Assembly (NCBI GenBank): GCA_051744845.1
Contig: JBNJDJ010000099.1
Coordinates: forward strand, 1 to 5,243
Length of the DNA: 5,243 nucleotides
From: JBNJDJ01 sp051744845
Lineage (GTDB): Bacteria; Bacillota; Clostridia; Peptostreptococcales; Acidaminobacteraceae
Direction: 5' to 3'
The translations under genes were made by a program, and so were the position numbers. Below the pieces are notes generated by a model. The model worked only from the letters and a program-made list of their open reading frames with translations. It had not been told where the DNA came from and searched no databases. Of the stretch, positions 1 to 5,099 are shown one piece after another. The stretch's first letter is position 1. Every line of letters begins with the position of its first letter.

Positions 1-91
1 ATTCTAATTTAGAACCTTCATGAAGTCCTATTTTTTTAATTATATCAGCAGGAACAGTAATTTGGTTTTTACTTCCTAATTTAATTAACAT
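1..91 (-). CDS. AbrB/MazE/SpoVT-family DNA-binding protein, N-terminal part (cut by window edge)
   Basis: Translating the minus strand from ATG at 91-89 gives a protein starting MLIKLG, followed by SKNQITVPADIIKKIG and then LHEGSKLE. This is the signature of the swapped-hairpin AbrB/MazE/SpoVT fold (S-x-x-Q-I-T-V-P, then a short helix and G-L-x-x-G-x-x-L-E). Proteins of this fold bind DNA as dimers, either as transition-state regulators or as antitoxins that repress their own operon. About 30 codons are visible and the rest lies beyond the left edge, so a partner toxin cannot be assessed. The ATG at 97-95 is in frame but would leave no room for a ribosome binding site. The ATG at 91 has AGAAG six bases upstream, so I prefer it. 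Family assignment is firm; the antitoxin versus regulator role is undecided. Confidence 0.82.
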   Translation of the reverse strand, partial: MLIKLGSKNQITVPADIIKKIGLHEGSKLE

Positions 92-108
92 AAACATCTT
101 CTTTTATC

Positions 109-136
109 ATTATATCACTATTTTAAACCAAATCAA
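109..136 (-). promoter_or_regulatory. Probable promoter of the AbrB-like gene (extended -10)
   Basis: On the minus strand, TTGATT (136-131) is followed after 16 bp by a perfect TATAAT (114-109), which is preceded by TG one base upstream (TGATATAAT), an extended -10. The predicted transcript start is near 102. That leaves a leader of only about 11 nt, unusually short, with the AGAAG ribosome binding site almost at its 5' end. Either the leader really is minimal or a promoter further upstream dominates. Confidence 0.5.
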
Positions 137-161
137 ACTCAGTTTTTTTAATTCATATATT

Positions 162-200
162 ACTTAAAATAATTCAAGTATCAATTAAATAACTAATTGA
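162..200. repeat. Two small AT-rich inverted repeats between fic and the AbrB-like gene
   Basis: TCAATTA (181-187) is repeated inverted as TAATTGA (194-200) around a 6-nt centre. Next to it, 162-179 forms a second dyad with arms ACTT/AAGT extended by a wobble and two A-T pairs. Neither is followed by a T-run on the minus strand, so neither is a convincing terminator for fic, and read-through from fic into the AbrB-like gene is possible. They lie 26 to 91 bp upstream of the AbrB-like promoter's -35 and could be operator half-sites, but in such AT-rich DNA they may be chance. Confidence 0.3.
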
Positions 201-219
201 AAATATTTATATTGAATTT

Positions 220-1305
220 TTATCTTAAAATATCAAGTAAATCATAATAATAATACATTCTATTTCTAACACTTTTATCTGAATAAATAATTTTTTCTTC
301 CTCTAAAGTATCTAAATAACGTTTACAAGTAGAATATGACACACCGGATAAATCACTTAATGTTTTCACCTGGAAAATCGGTCTATAATACATATACTCC
401 ATTACTTTTTTAATCTTATGACCATTAATAACCTTTCTAGCTTTTTTTAAATCTCTTTCAAATAACTCTTCAATTTCTTTTAAAATATTAATGTTTTTAA
501 TAGTTTGATTATCTATGTTTTTTAGAAAAAATTGAATCCAATCGTTCCAATTATCTTCTAATCTGGTACCATTTAATAAACGATAATATTTGTGTTTATC
601 TTTTTCTAATGATTCACTGATAAATAAATTTGGTGTTTCTATTATTCCCACGTCGTAAAGATATAATGGAATCAAAATTCTACCAATTCGACCATTTCCA
701 TCTAAAAACGGATGTATCGTCTCAAACTGTGCATGAATTATAGCTATTCTAATTAAAGAATCTAATTCATCTTCTGGATTATTAATGTATTCCTCTAAAT
801 TAGACATGTATTTATCTACTAATTGTGGTTCTGGCGGTACGAAAGTCGCTGTTTTTTGAGTACATCCATCTGGTCCTATATAATTTTGTGTTGTTCTATA
901 TTGACCAGGTCCACGAAATTCCCCTCTTACCCCATTACTTAATAAAATTTCATGTAATTTCTTAAATAATCTCGTCGAAATAGGTAATCTCCTTAGTAAG
1001 TTTCTCCCAATATTTAGCGCTTCAAAATAATTTTTTATTTCTTGTAAGTCATTATCTTTTTTCTTACTATCAATCTCGTATTTCATTACATCATCAAAAG
1101 TAGCTCTTGTTCCTTCAATTTTAGTCGACTCATGTGCCTCTTTATATCCCAAGGTTCCTAATAGTAAATCTTCATCTATCTTTGCCTTGTCAAGCATAAC
1201 TTCATATCGTGCTAAATTTTTATTCGCTGATATCAATTCTTTTAAAAATAACCTTGTATCAATTTTATCTTGAATAGGCAATTCATATGGTCTAAACGGT
1301 TCCAT
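220..1305 (-). CDS. fic: Fic-domain protein (putative AMPylase, class II) with C-terminal winged helix
   Basis: This 361-residue protein has the layout of stand-alone bacterial Fic enzymes, which transfer AMP (or another nucleotide moiety) to hydroxyl side chains of target proteins. Residues 1-110 form the Fic N-terminal region and contain the inhibitory-helix motif S60-T-K-I-E64-G65, matching (S/T)xxxE(G/N) and making it class II (self-inhibited by its own N-terminal helix). The complete catalytic motif is H198-P-F-L-D-G-N-G-R-I-G-R209: H198 is the expected base, D202 would bind Mg2+, and the Arg and Gly residues would hold the nucleotide phosphates. T154-FVPPEP is the usual flap region. Residues 299-361 look like a winged helix (QVKTLSDLSGVSYSTCKRYL), suggesting DNA binding or autoregulation. 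The start is fixed by AAAGGAGG ending seven bases before ATG. No separate FicA-type antitoxin is adjacent or needed for this class. The target protein cannot be told from sequence. No motif residue is missing, so it should be active once the glutamate inhibition is relieved. Confidence 0.93.
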   Translation of the reverse strand: MEPFRPYELPIQDKIDTRLFLKELISANKNLARYEVMLDKAKIDEDLLLGTLGYKEAHESTKIEGTRATFDDVMKYEIDSKKKDNDLQEIKNYFEALNIGRNLLRRLPISTRLFKKLHEILLSNGVRGEFRGPGQYRTTQNYIGPDGCTQKTATFVPPEPQLVDKYMSNLEEYINNPEDELDSLIRIAIIHAQFETIHPFLDGNGRIGRILIPLYLYDVGIIETPNLFISESLEKDKHKYYRLLNGTRLEDNWNDWIQFFLKNIDNQTIKNINILKEIEELFERDLKKARKVINGHKIKKVMEYMYYRPIFQVKTLSDLSGVSYSTCKRYLDTLEEEKIIYSDKSVRNRMYYYYDLLDILR

Positions 1306-1322
1306 TTCACTCCTCCTTTACA

Positions 1323-1343
1323 ATCATATTATGCTATTATGAT
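1323..1343. promoter_or_regulatory. Candidate operator dyad over the fic -10 element
   Basis: The 21-bp stretch has arms ATCATA (1323-1328) and TATGAT (1338-1343), with two further matching pairs inside, so 8 of 10 symmetric positions pair around a single central base. It overlaps the -10 hexamer and the predicted transcript start of fic, the classic place for a repressor site. The winged helix at the end of Fic could be the binder, but that is inference. Confidence 0.4.
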
Positions 1344-1367
1344 AACACAAACGGTATAAAGGTTCAA
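1339..1367 (-). promoter_or_regulatory. Promoter of fic
   Basis: On the minus strand, TTGAAC (1367-1362) is separated by exactly 17 bp from TATCAT (1344-1339, 5 of 6 consensus positions). Transcription would start near 1332, giving a leader of about 27 nt that contains the AAAGGAGG ribosome binding site. Its position downstream of the rloAB terminator makes fic a separate transcription unit. Confidence 0.65.
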
Positions 1368-1409
1368 TTGTTTTCATATTTTAAAATTTTAAACATAATA
1401 TTTGCTCAT

Positions 1410-1443
1410 AAAAAAATGGCCTAAACGTTAATGTAAGCCATTT
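1410..1443 (-). terminator. Rho-independent terminator of the rloAB operon
   Basis: On the minus strand, AAATGGC (1443-1437), a 16-nt loop and GCCATTT (1420-1414) form a 7-bp stem whose 3' arm runs into seven consecutive T (1416-1410). The plus-strand reading lacks a T-run after the stem, so the signal serves minus-strand transcription. It lies about 107 nt after the rloB stop and about 43 bp before the fic -35. The intervening 1444-1550 holds no supported gene, only AT-rich sequence including a perfect 14-bp palindrome (1465-1478). Confidence 0.75.
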
Positions 1444-1550
1444 GAGAATGTTCATATAAAATTTTTTAATTAATTAAACTATTTTATTTTCTATAAAAAG
1501 TATATCTACTCTTTTCTTACGAATTTTCTTATTCCCATTAAGATAGAGAT

Positions 1551-2276
1551 TTAATCTTCTTTCATTCTTATTATTAATTTGCTGACCGTTGAACCTAATT
1601 TATCCAAAATTTCATACTCATTAGTTTCAAACATATTACTCTGTGATACTGCTAAATTAATTTTATCCTTAAATCTATCAAATTTAATATCATTCTTTTT
1701 GTATCCGTCCGGTAATCTTTTTTCTAATTCTAATGCAATAAATCTTCTATTTTTTTCTTCATCTTTTTTGTTTTTTAATATCTTCTCTTCATTATATTTA
1801 TCAATATCAGGTAAATGTAATAAAAACCAAAATTCAAAATTTGGATTTGTCATTCCAATGTTTAAATTATTTTTATTACAAATCCTTTTGACCTCGTGAT
1901 ATTGCTTTCTTCTAAAAGTTTCTGGATCACGATCAAAAATTAACCATATTTCATCTATTGACGGATCAAAATTTTTAAGGGTCCATTCATCTTCATCAAA
2001 ATATTCAGGGTTATTAGCATTATCTAAAATCCGCTGACAAGCACTTGCTAAATGTAAGGGATGAGGAATATGCTGATCAAGTTGCTCAATAACCACTATA
2101 TCAATCAATTGATTAATTCCCAATTCTACTCTATTATTAAATATACCCTTAAAATATTGCTTTTCTGTTTTTTGTCCTTCACATATAATTTAAAAACTCT
2201 TCTTCGGTTCCTTAGATTGACTTCTTTTACTTCTTTCATTAAATGGTTTATGTTGTCTAAATCTTGCTTTAGCCAT
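1551..2276 (-). pseudogene. rloB: RloB-family TOPRIM protein interrupted by an in-frame TAA at codon 29
   Basis: The gene starts at ATG 2276-2274, directly after the rloA stop (TAAATG), and would give 241 residues if codon 29 were sense. The N-terminus MAKARFRQHKPFNERSKR is the basic leader usual in RloB proteins. Codons 27-38 read S-F-stop-IICEGQKTE, so a TAA at 2192-2190 replaces what is probably a Leu (TTA) just before TOPRIM acidic residue E33. The reading frame then stays open to 1551 with the other family marks: IWLIFDRD with D115 and D117, and NPNFEFWFLLH (144-154). RloB is the presumed effector of RloAB/AbiL-type phage defence, its TOPRIM-like fold suggesting a metal-dependent nuclease. 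Annotators may instead call a 190-residue ORF from TTG at 2123, but that drops E33 and has no ribosome binding site. Family confidence is high; inactivation is the simplest reading, with sequencing error or read-through as alternatives. Confidence 0.88.
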
Positions 2277-3650
2277 TTAATCACCCATATAACTTTCAAA
2301 ATCTTTGAATACAGGAACTGCACCATATCTCCCAATTAAATAATCCTTAACTACCTTTTTAGTATTATGTACTTTGAATTCTTCCAATGAATAAAATCTA
2401 GATTCGTTTAATTTATGATGTCTTTCAACAAACCATATTTCATCTCTTCGTAATATTTTTAAATCCATTAAATTTGATTCATGTGTTGTTATTATTAATT
2501 GTGTTTGCTTTTCTTTTGCTATTTTTAAAAAAGTTTCTACAAATTTAATTGTCATTTGCGGATGTAAACTTCTATCTAATTCATCAATTACGAAAGTCTT
2601 CCCAGTGTGCTCACCATGAATAACATTTAACAATTCAATTAATCTTCTAGTTCCATCACTTTCTTGACCATAAGTAAATGATATATTTTTATTATCATTA
2701 TGATTAAATAAGATTTCTTTAATTTCAGTATCATTTTCTTCTTTAGTTAAATCCATTTCATATAAATGATCTTGTAATCTCAAAATACCTAAACCTTTAA
2801 ATTTTAAATCCTTTGAAATATTAGAATCTATTTGATTTTTAAAATCAGAAATGTCTTTCTTCATTGCATTAAAGATATTATTTGGAATATATTTTGAAAT
2901 TTCTTCTAAACTAGATTGTCTTAATTCAAAATTTTCTATTCCTGTATCAAAATATTTTAATAGTTTTACTAAATTAATATCTGTATTTTTGAAAATTTTA
3001 GTCATACCCTTCATCACTGAATCCGGATAAATAACTTCCAATTTTTCTTGAAACCAATGAAACACTTTTTCTAAAATCTTAAAATCCTCTGGATTTTTCT
3101 TCCTACGATTAACTTCTGTCAATAATAGTGTATTTTCAATATTATTTACATCATCCAATAAGAATTCAAATTTTGCTCTCACCTTATCAGCATTAAAATT
3201 TATATCATGCTTATAATAATTATCTTTTATACTTCTCTCATATATTAATTTTTCGTCATCTGGAAATAATTCTACTAACCATTCATTCAATATTTTTTTA
3301 TTCTTTAAATCTACATTGAAACCAAAAGCATAATATTTTTCATCTATCATTACCTCATATTCAAATTTAGTTGGTTTATTTATATTTTCTTCATTTAATT
3401 TATAATGCATTTCCTGGTAATTCATATCTTCAATTCCATTAATTATCAAAACTTTTGAAAAATCTATAGCTTTTACAAAATTTGACTTCCCTGAAGCATT
3501 AGCACCATATAAAGCTGCAAATTTTAATAACGATTGCTTTTTTGTTTCCTCTACTCTTTTTTTGTGTTGTCTAGTTAAACCAGTATTCATACTAAACTCT
3601 TGTTCTGAATTGAAAGATAAAAAATTTGAAACGATAAATCGTATTAACAT
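2277..3650 (-). CDS. rloA: RloA-like AAA/ABC-type ATPase of an RloAB/AbiL-type defence operon
   Basis: This 457-residue ATPase belongs to the AAA_15/AAA_21 (COG1106) group related to SMC/ABC heads. It opens with MLIRFIVSNFLSF, the typical first strand of the family. The Walker A motif is G49-ANASGKS56, the ABC-type signature region is GQESDGTRR (328-336), Walker B is FVIDEL with D356 and E357, the D-loop region DRSLHP follows, and the H-loop is TTHES with H390. The middle (about 90-320) is the charged helical insertion usual in these proteins. It ends GRYGAVPVFKDF, as RloA proteins do. All catalytic motifs are intact. In known ATPase-TOPRIM pairs (AbiL, PARIS, OLD-like) the ATPase is thought to sense infection and release or activate the effector; that role here is inferred. 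I chose ATG at 3650 over the in-frame GTG at 3662 because GGTGATC sits correctly before the ATG. The next gene, rloB, follows with zero spacing. Confidence 0.93.
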   Translation of the reverse strand: MLIRFIVSNFLSFNSEQEFSMNTGLTRQHKKRVEETKKQSLLKFAALYGANASGKSNFVKAIDFSKVLIINGIEDMNYQEMHYKLNEENINKPTKFEYEVMIDEKYYAFGFNVDLKNKKILNEWLVELFPDDEKLIYERSIKDNYYKHDINFNADKVRAKFEFLLDDVNNIENTLLLTEVNRRKKNPEDFKILEKVFHWFQEKLEVIYPDSVMKGMTKIFKNTDINLVKLLKYFDTGIENFELRQSSLEEISKYIPNNIFNAMKKDISDFKNQIDSNISKDLKFKGLGILRLQDHLYEMDLTKEENDTEIKEILFNHNDNKNISFTYGQESDGTRRLIELLNVIHGEHTGKTFVIDELDRSLHPQMTIKFVETFLKIAKEKQTQLIITTHESNLMDLKILRRDEIWFVERHHKLNESRFYSLEEFKVHNTKKVVKDYLIGRYGAVPVFKDFESYMGD

Positions 3651-3652
3651 TT

Positions 3653-3659
3653 GATCACC
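3653..3659 (-). promoter_or_regulatory. Ribosome binding site that fixes the rloA start
   Basis: GGTGATC on the minus strand is a 7-base match to the end of the canonical Bacillota Shine-Dalgarno complement AAGGAGGTGATC. Its register puts the GGAGG-equivalent bases about 7 nt before ATG 3650, which is ideal. The in-frame GTG at 3662-3660 lies upstream of this site and is therefore unlikely to be the start. A related GGTGAT precedes the rloB ATG at 2276, inside the last rloA codons. Confidence 0.7.
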
Positions 3660-3691
3660 CACTTCCGTATTAAATTCAAGTTTGTATTACT

Positions 3692-3720
3692 ATTATCTAA
3701 TTTATTACCGGTTTTGCCAA
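3692..3720 (-). promoter_or_regulatory. Promoter of the rloAB operon
   Basis: On the minus strand, TTGGCA (3720-3715) and GATAAT (3697-3692) are separated by 17 bp, each matching the sigma-A consensus at 5 of 6 positions. The transcript would start near 3685, about 35 nt before the rloA ATG. This is the strongest two-box promoter in the window and implies the operon is, or was, well expressed. Confidence 0.72.
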
Positions 3721-3737
3721 CCATTAATCTTATTATT

Positions 3738-3752
3738 CGTGAAATTTTCACG
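3738..3752. promoter_or_regulatory. Perfect 15-bp palindrome upstream of the rloAB promoter
   Basis: CGTGAAA (3738-3744) and TTTCACG (3746-3752) are exact inverted repeats around a single T. The centre is about 60 bp upstream of the predicted rloAB transcript start, a typical activator position, although a repressor site is equally possible. It contains G/C at both ends, so it stands out from the AT-rich background better than other repeats here. The binding protein is unknown. Confidence 0.42.
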
Positions 3753-3767
3753 TATTAATTCATGTAT

Positions 3768-3794
3768 AAAAAAAGCAGAAAATAACTCTGCTTT
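3768..3794 (-). terminator. Rho-independent terminator with no gene directly upstream
   Basis: On the minus strand, AAAGCAGA (3794-3787), a 7-nt loop and TCTGCTTT (3779-3772) form an 8-bp stem followed by seven T (3774-3768). It is a textbook intrinsic terminator, orientated to stop minus-strand transcription just before the rloAB promoter. The nearest upstream gene already has its own terminator at 3977-3943, so this one is either a fail-safe or the end of an unannotated small transcript. Confidence 0.75.
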
Positions 3795-3942
3795 CAACTA
3801 ATTACATTTATAACTCAATGTAACTGTATAATTTGAGCAGTTAGTGATTTCAGTTGCTAATAAACATTTAAACTATAAGAATATCTACGCTTCTGAATTT
3901 TTCTATTTTACAAAAGATGATTTGAGGAATTAAGATAATTTT
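3795..3942. other. Gene-free stretch between two terminators
   Basis: Together with the flanking elements this is part of a gap of about 430 bp between rloA and the Panacea gene. No reading frame has both a plausible start with ribosome binding site and protein-like content. Just before the terminator there is an inverted repeat, TTACATT (3802-3808) and AATGTAA (3817-3823), with an 8-nt loop. On the minus strand it gains a G-U and an A-U pair. Two consecutive hairpins ending in a T-run would fit a small RNA, but I find no convincing promoter (best -10 matches are TAAAAT near 3914 and TATAGT, both without a good -35). Confidence 0.35.
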
Positions 3943-3977
3943 AAAAGAATCAATCAAAATTATATGATTGATCCTTT
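3943..3977 (-). terminator. Strong terminator downstream of the Panacea gene
   Basis: On the minus strand, 3977-3965 pairs with 3956-3944 to give a 13-bp stem with one G-U pair (AAAGGATCAATCA against TGATTGATTCTTT) and an 8-nt loop, with T bases at 3946-3943. On the plus strand the same stem is followed by TTTATTT, so it may act weakly in both directions. It closes the Panacea transcription unit about 118 nt after its stop codon. Confidence 0.72.
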
Positions 3978-3996
3978 ATTTCTGATTTATCTGATT

Positions 3997-4029
3997 TCAA
4001 ATTAGCTTTAAAAATTTAAGTTTATTCAT
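3997..4029 (-). CDS. Ten-codon ORF with a strong ribosome binding site after the Panacea gene
   Basis: GGAGG (4042-4038) lies 8 nt before an ATG (4029-4027) that encodes only MNKLKFLKLI before TGA (3999-3997). The initiation signal is as good as those of the real genes, which is unusual for a chance ORF. The spacing (65 nt after the Panacea stop, 19 nt before the terminator stem) fits a second cistron. Such a short product could be a micropeptide or, perhaps more likely, the remaining head of a deleted partner gene. No frame downstream carries recognisable protein sequence, so loss would have been nearly complete. Confidence 0.3.
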   Translation of the reverse strand: MNKLKFLKLI

Positions 4030-4066
4030 TAAAGGTCCCTCCATATTTCAAAAAGGTTTATCTACT

Positions 4067-4098
4067 CTAAATAATAAATCTACGAGACAATTATTTAG
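4067..4098. repeat. Perfect 9-bp inverted repeat over the Panacea stop codon
   Basis: CTAAATAAT (4067-4075) and ATTATTTAG (4090-4098) are exact inverted repeats with a 14-nt loop, and the stop codon TAA (4097-4095) lies inside one arm. The stem is almost all A-T and is not followed directly by a T-run, so it is not a proper terminator. It could protect mRNA 3' ends or be fortuitous. Confidence 0.35.
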
Positions 4099-5099
4099 CG
4101 ACTTACCTTTTTAAATAAGTCTAAACTATAGTCCTGAATATCTCCAATATCAATCATTGCGTATTTATCTTTCACTTTCTCAAAGTATTCTTTAATTAAT
4201 TTCTTATTAATTACTTTTCTAGATTTTTCTTTTGGAGCCAGTCCTTTTCTCATTTTTCTCCATGGCTGTTCAATATGAGTCATGTCTTCTAATATTTTCC
4301 CGCTATAACAACCAAAATTAGATATCACTATATCAATTAATACTTTTTCATCTTCTAATAAATTATCTTCTTTATAATCACTTAGATTTTCTTCAATTGG
4401 ATTATAACCGTGATTTTTATATTTATGATAAATATCAGAATAGACTGGACCATGAACCCATGCTTCACAATCATCTTCAAATAATACATCATCATTAAAA
4501 ACCATATAGAAGGATTGACTAAAATATAATAATTTCTGCAATGCCAAGGGAGTAATCTCTTCTGACTTGTAAATTATATATCTAATGACATTTTCTATTT
4601 TACTTTCTTTATTAACAATTATATCTTCTTTATTTTCAATAATTTTATTTACTGATTTTAATGATTTCTTATATGCAGTATCTGTTATATTACTTTTACC
4701 TTTTTCTAAATATTTCTTATATCTTTTAGGATCATCTTTAATTAAATTTAAAGTGTTAGAATATTGTTTACTAGGAATATCACCATCTAAATATCTAGTT
4801 AAAGTTAATTCTCCCCATTCTAATAACTGAGAAAGAGGTCTCTTTCCAATATTATATTTTTCTAATATTTCTTCTATTTCATCAACTTTTATTATATTAT
4901 TCTCAATTCTATAATTTTTTTCAAGATTATTTAAATTTTCATCTCTTAATTTAGGTATTAGTAATTCATTATTACATTTATTACAATACGCTACCTTTTT
5001 ATAATATTTTATCAAATTGCCTTTGATTTTTCTTTCTTCTTCAATTTTTTTGATTTTATAACCTACTTCTTCTCTACATTCTGGACAAAATTCTTTCAT
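4095..5099 (-). CDS. Panacea-domain (SocA-like, DUF4065) antitoxin with N-terminal zinc ribbon and HTH
   Basis: This 334-residue protein has three parts. Residues 5-42 hold two CxxC pairs (C5/C8 and C39/C42), a YgiT/MqsA-like zinc ribbon. Residues about 70-130 look like a helix-turn-helix domain typical of this fusion (IGKRPLSQLLEWGELTLTRYL). Residues about 170-300 form the Panacea domain, with LQKLLYFSQ (186-194) and EAWVHGPVY (211-219). Panacea proteins are antitoxins that neutralise many unrelated toxins through this shared domain, while the N-terminal part probably binds the operon's promoter. The partner toxin gene normally lies next door, yet none is seen downstream and only 144 bp are visible upstream. 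The start is set by AAAGGAGG (5113-5106) six bases before ATG. The upstream sequence shows TATAAA-like boxes but no well-spaced -35. Length and motifs look complete. A solitary phage-type regulator is an alternative to a TA antitoxin. Confidence 0.85.
   Translation of the reverse strand: MKEFCPECREEVGYKIKKIEEERKIKGNLIKYYKKVAYCNKCNNELLIPKLRDENLNNLEKNYRIENNIIKVDEIEEILEKYNIGKRPLSQLLEWGELTLTRYLDGDIPSKQYSNTLNLIKDDPKRYKKYLEKGKSNITDTAYKKSLKSVNKIIENKEDIIVNKESKIENVIRYIIYKSEEITPLALQKLLYFSQSFYMVFNDDVLFEDDCEAWVHGPVYSDIYHKYKNHGYNPIEENLSDYKEDNLLEDEKVLIDIVISNFGCYSGKILEDMTHIEQPWRKMRKGLAPKEKSRKVINKKLIKEYFEKVKDKYAMIDIGDIQDYSLDLFKKVSR

Noticed and set aside
1465..1478. Perfect 14-bp palindrome TTTAATTAATTAAA
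   Set aside because: It is pure A/T in a low-complexity stretch, expected by chance and without a placed promoter around it.
1506..1538. Ten-codon minus-strand ORF MGIRKFVRKE after rloB
   Set aside because: No ribosome binding site precedes it, unlike the similar-sized ORF at 4029-3997.
1551..2123. A 190-residue minus-strand gene starting at TTG 2123
   Set aside because: There is no ribosome binding site before this TTG, it is simply codon 52 of the interrupted rloB, and starting there removes the first TOPRIM acidic motif.
2126..2335. A 69-residue minus-strand ORF bridging rloA and rloB
   Set aside because: It overlaps the end of rloA and start of rloB in another frame, has no family features, and the reconstructed rloB frame explains the same bases better.
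1579..2339. Plus-strand open frames at 1579-1899 and 2061-2339
   Set aside because: They are antisense to rloB and the rloA end, rich in Leu/Ile/Phe/Ser as expected from the complement of an AT-rich gene, and lack ribosome binding sites.
3651..3662. GTG at 3662 as rloA start
   Set aside because: The GGTGATC ribosome binding site lies between this GTG and ATG 3650, and family members start at the MLIRF segment.
1503..4083. Recurrent ATCTAC-containing words in intergenic DNA (near 1503, 3882, 4059, 4078), with loosely similar flanks at 1490-1530 and 3870-3910
   Set aside because: The core also occurs inside fic (near 813), flanks align only with several gaps, and the words are short; chance in AT-rich DNA or weak relics cannot be told apart.
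4585..4830. Plus-strand 81-residue hydrophobic ORF opposite the Panacea gene
   Set aside because: Its membrane-like look comes from the complement of Lys/Glu/Asn-rich codons; the minus-strand frame has clear domain motifs.
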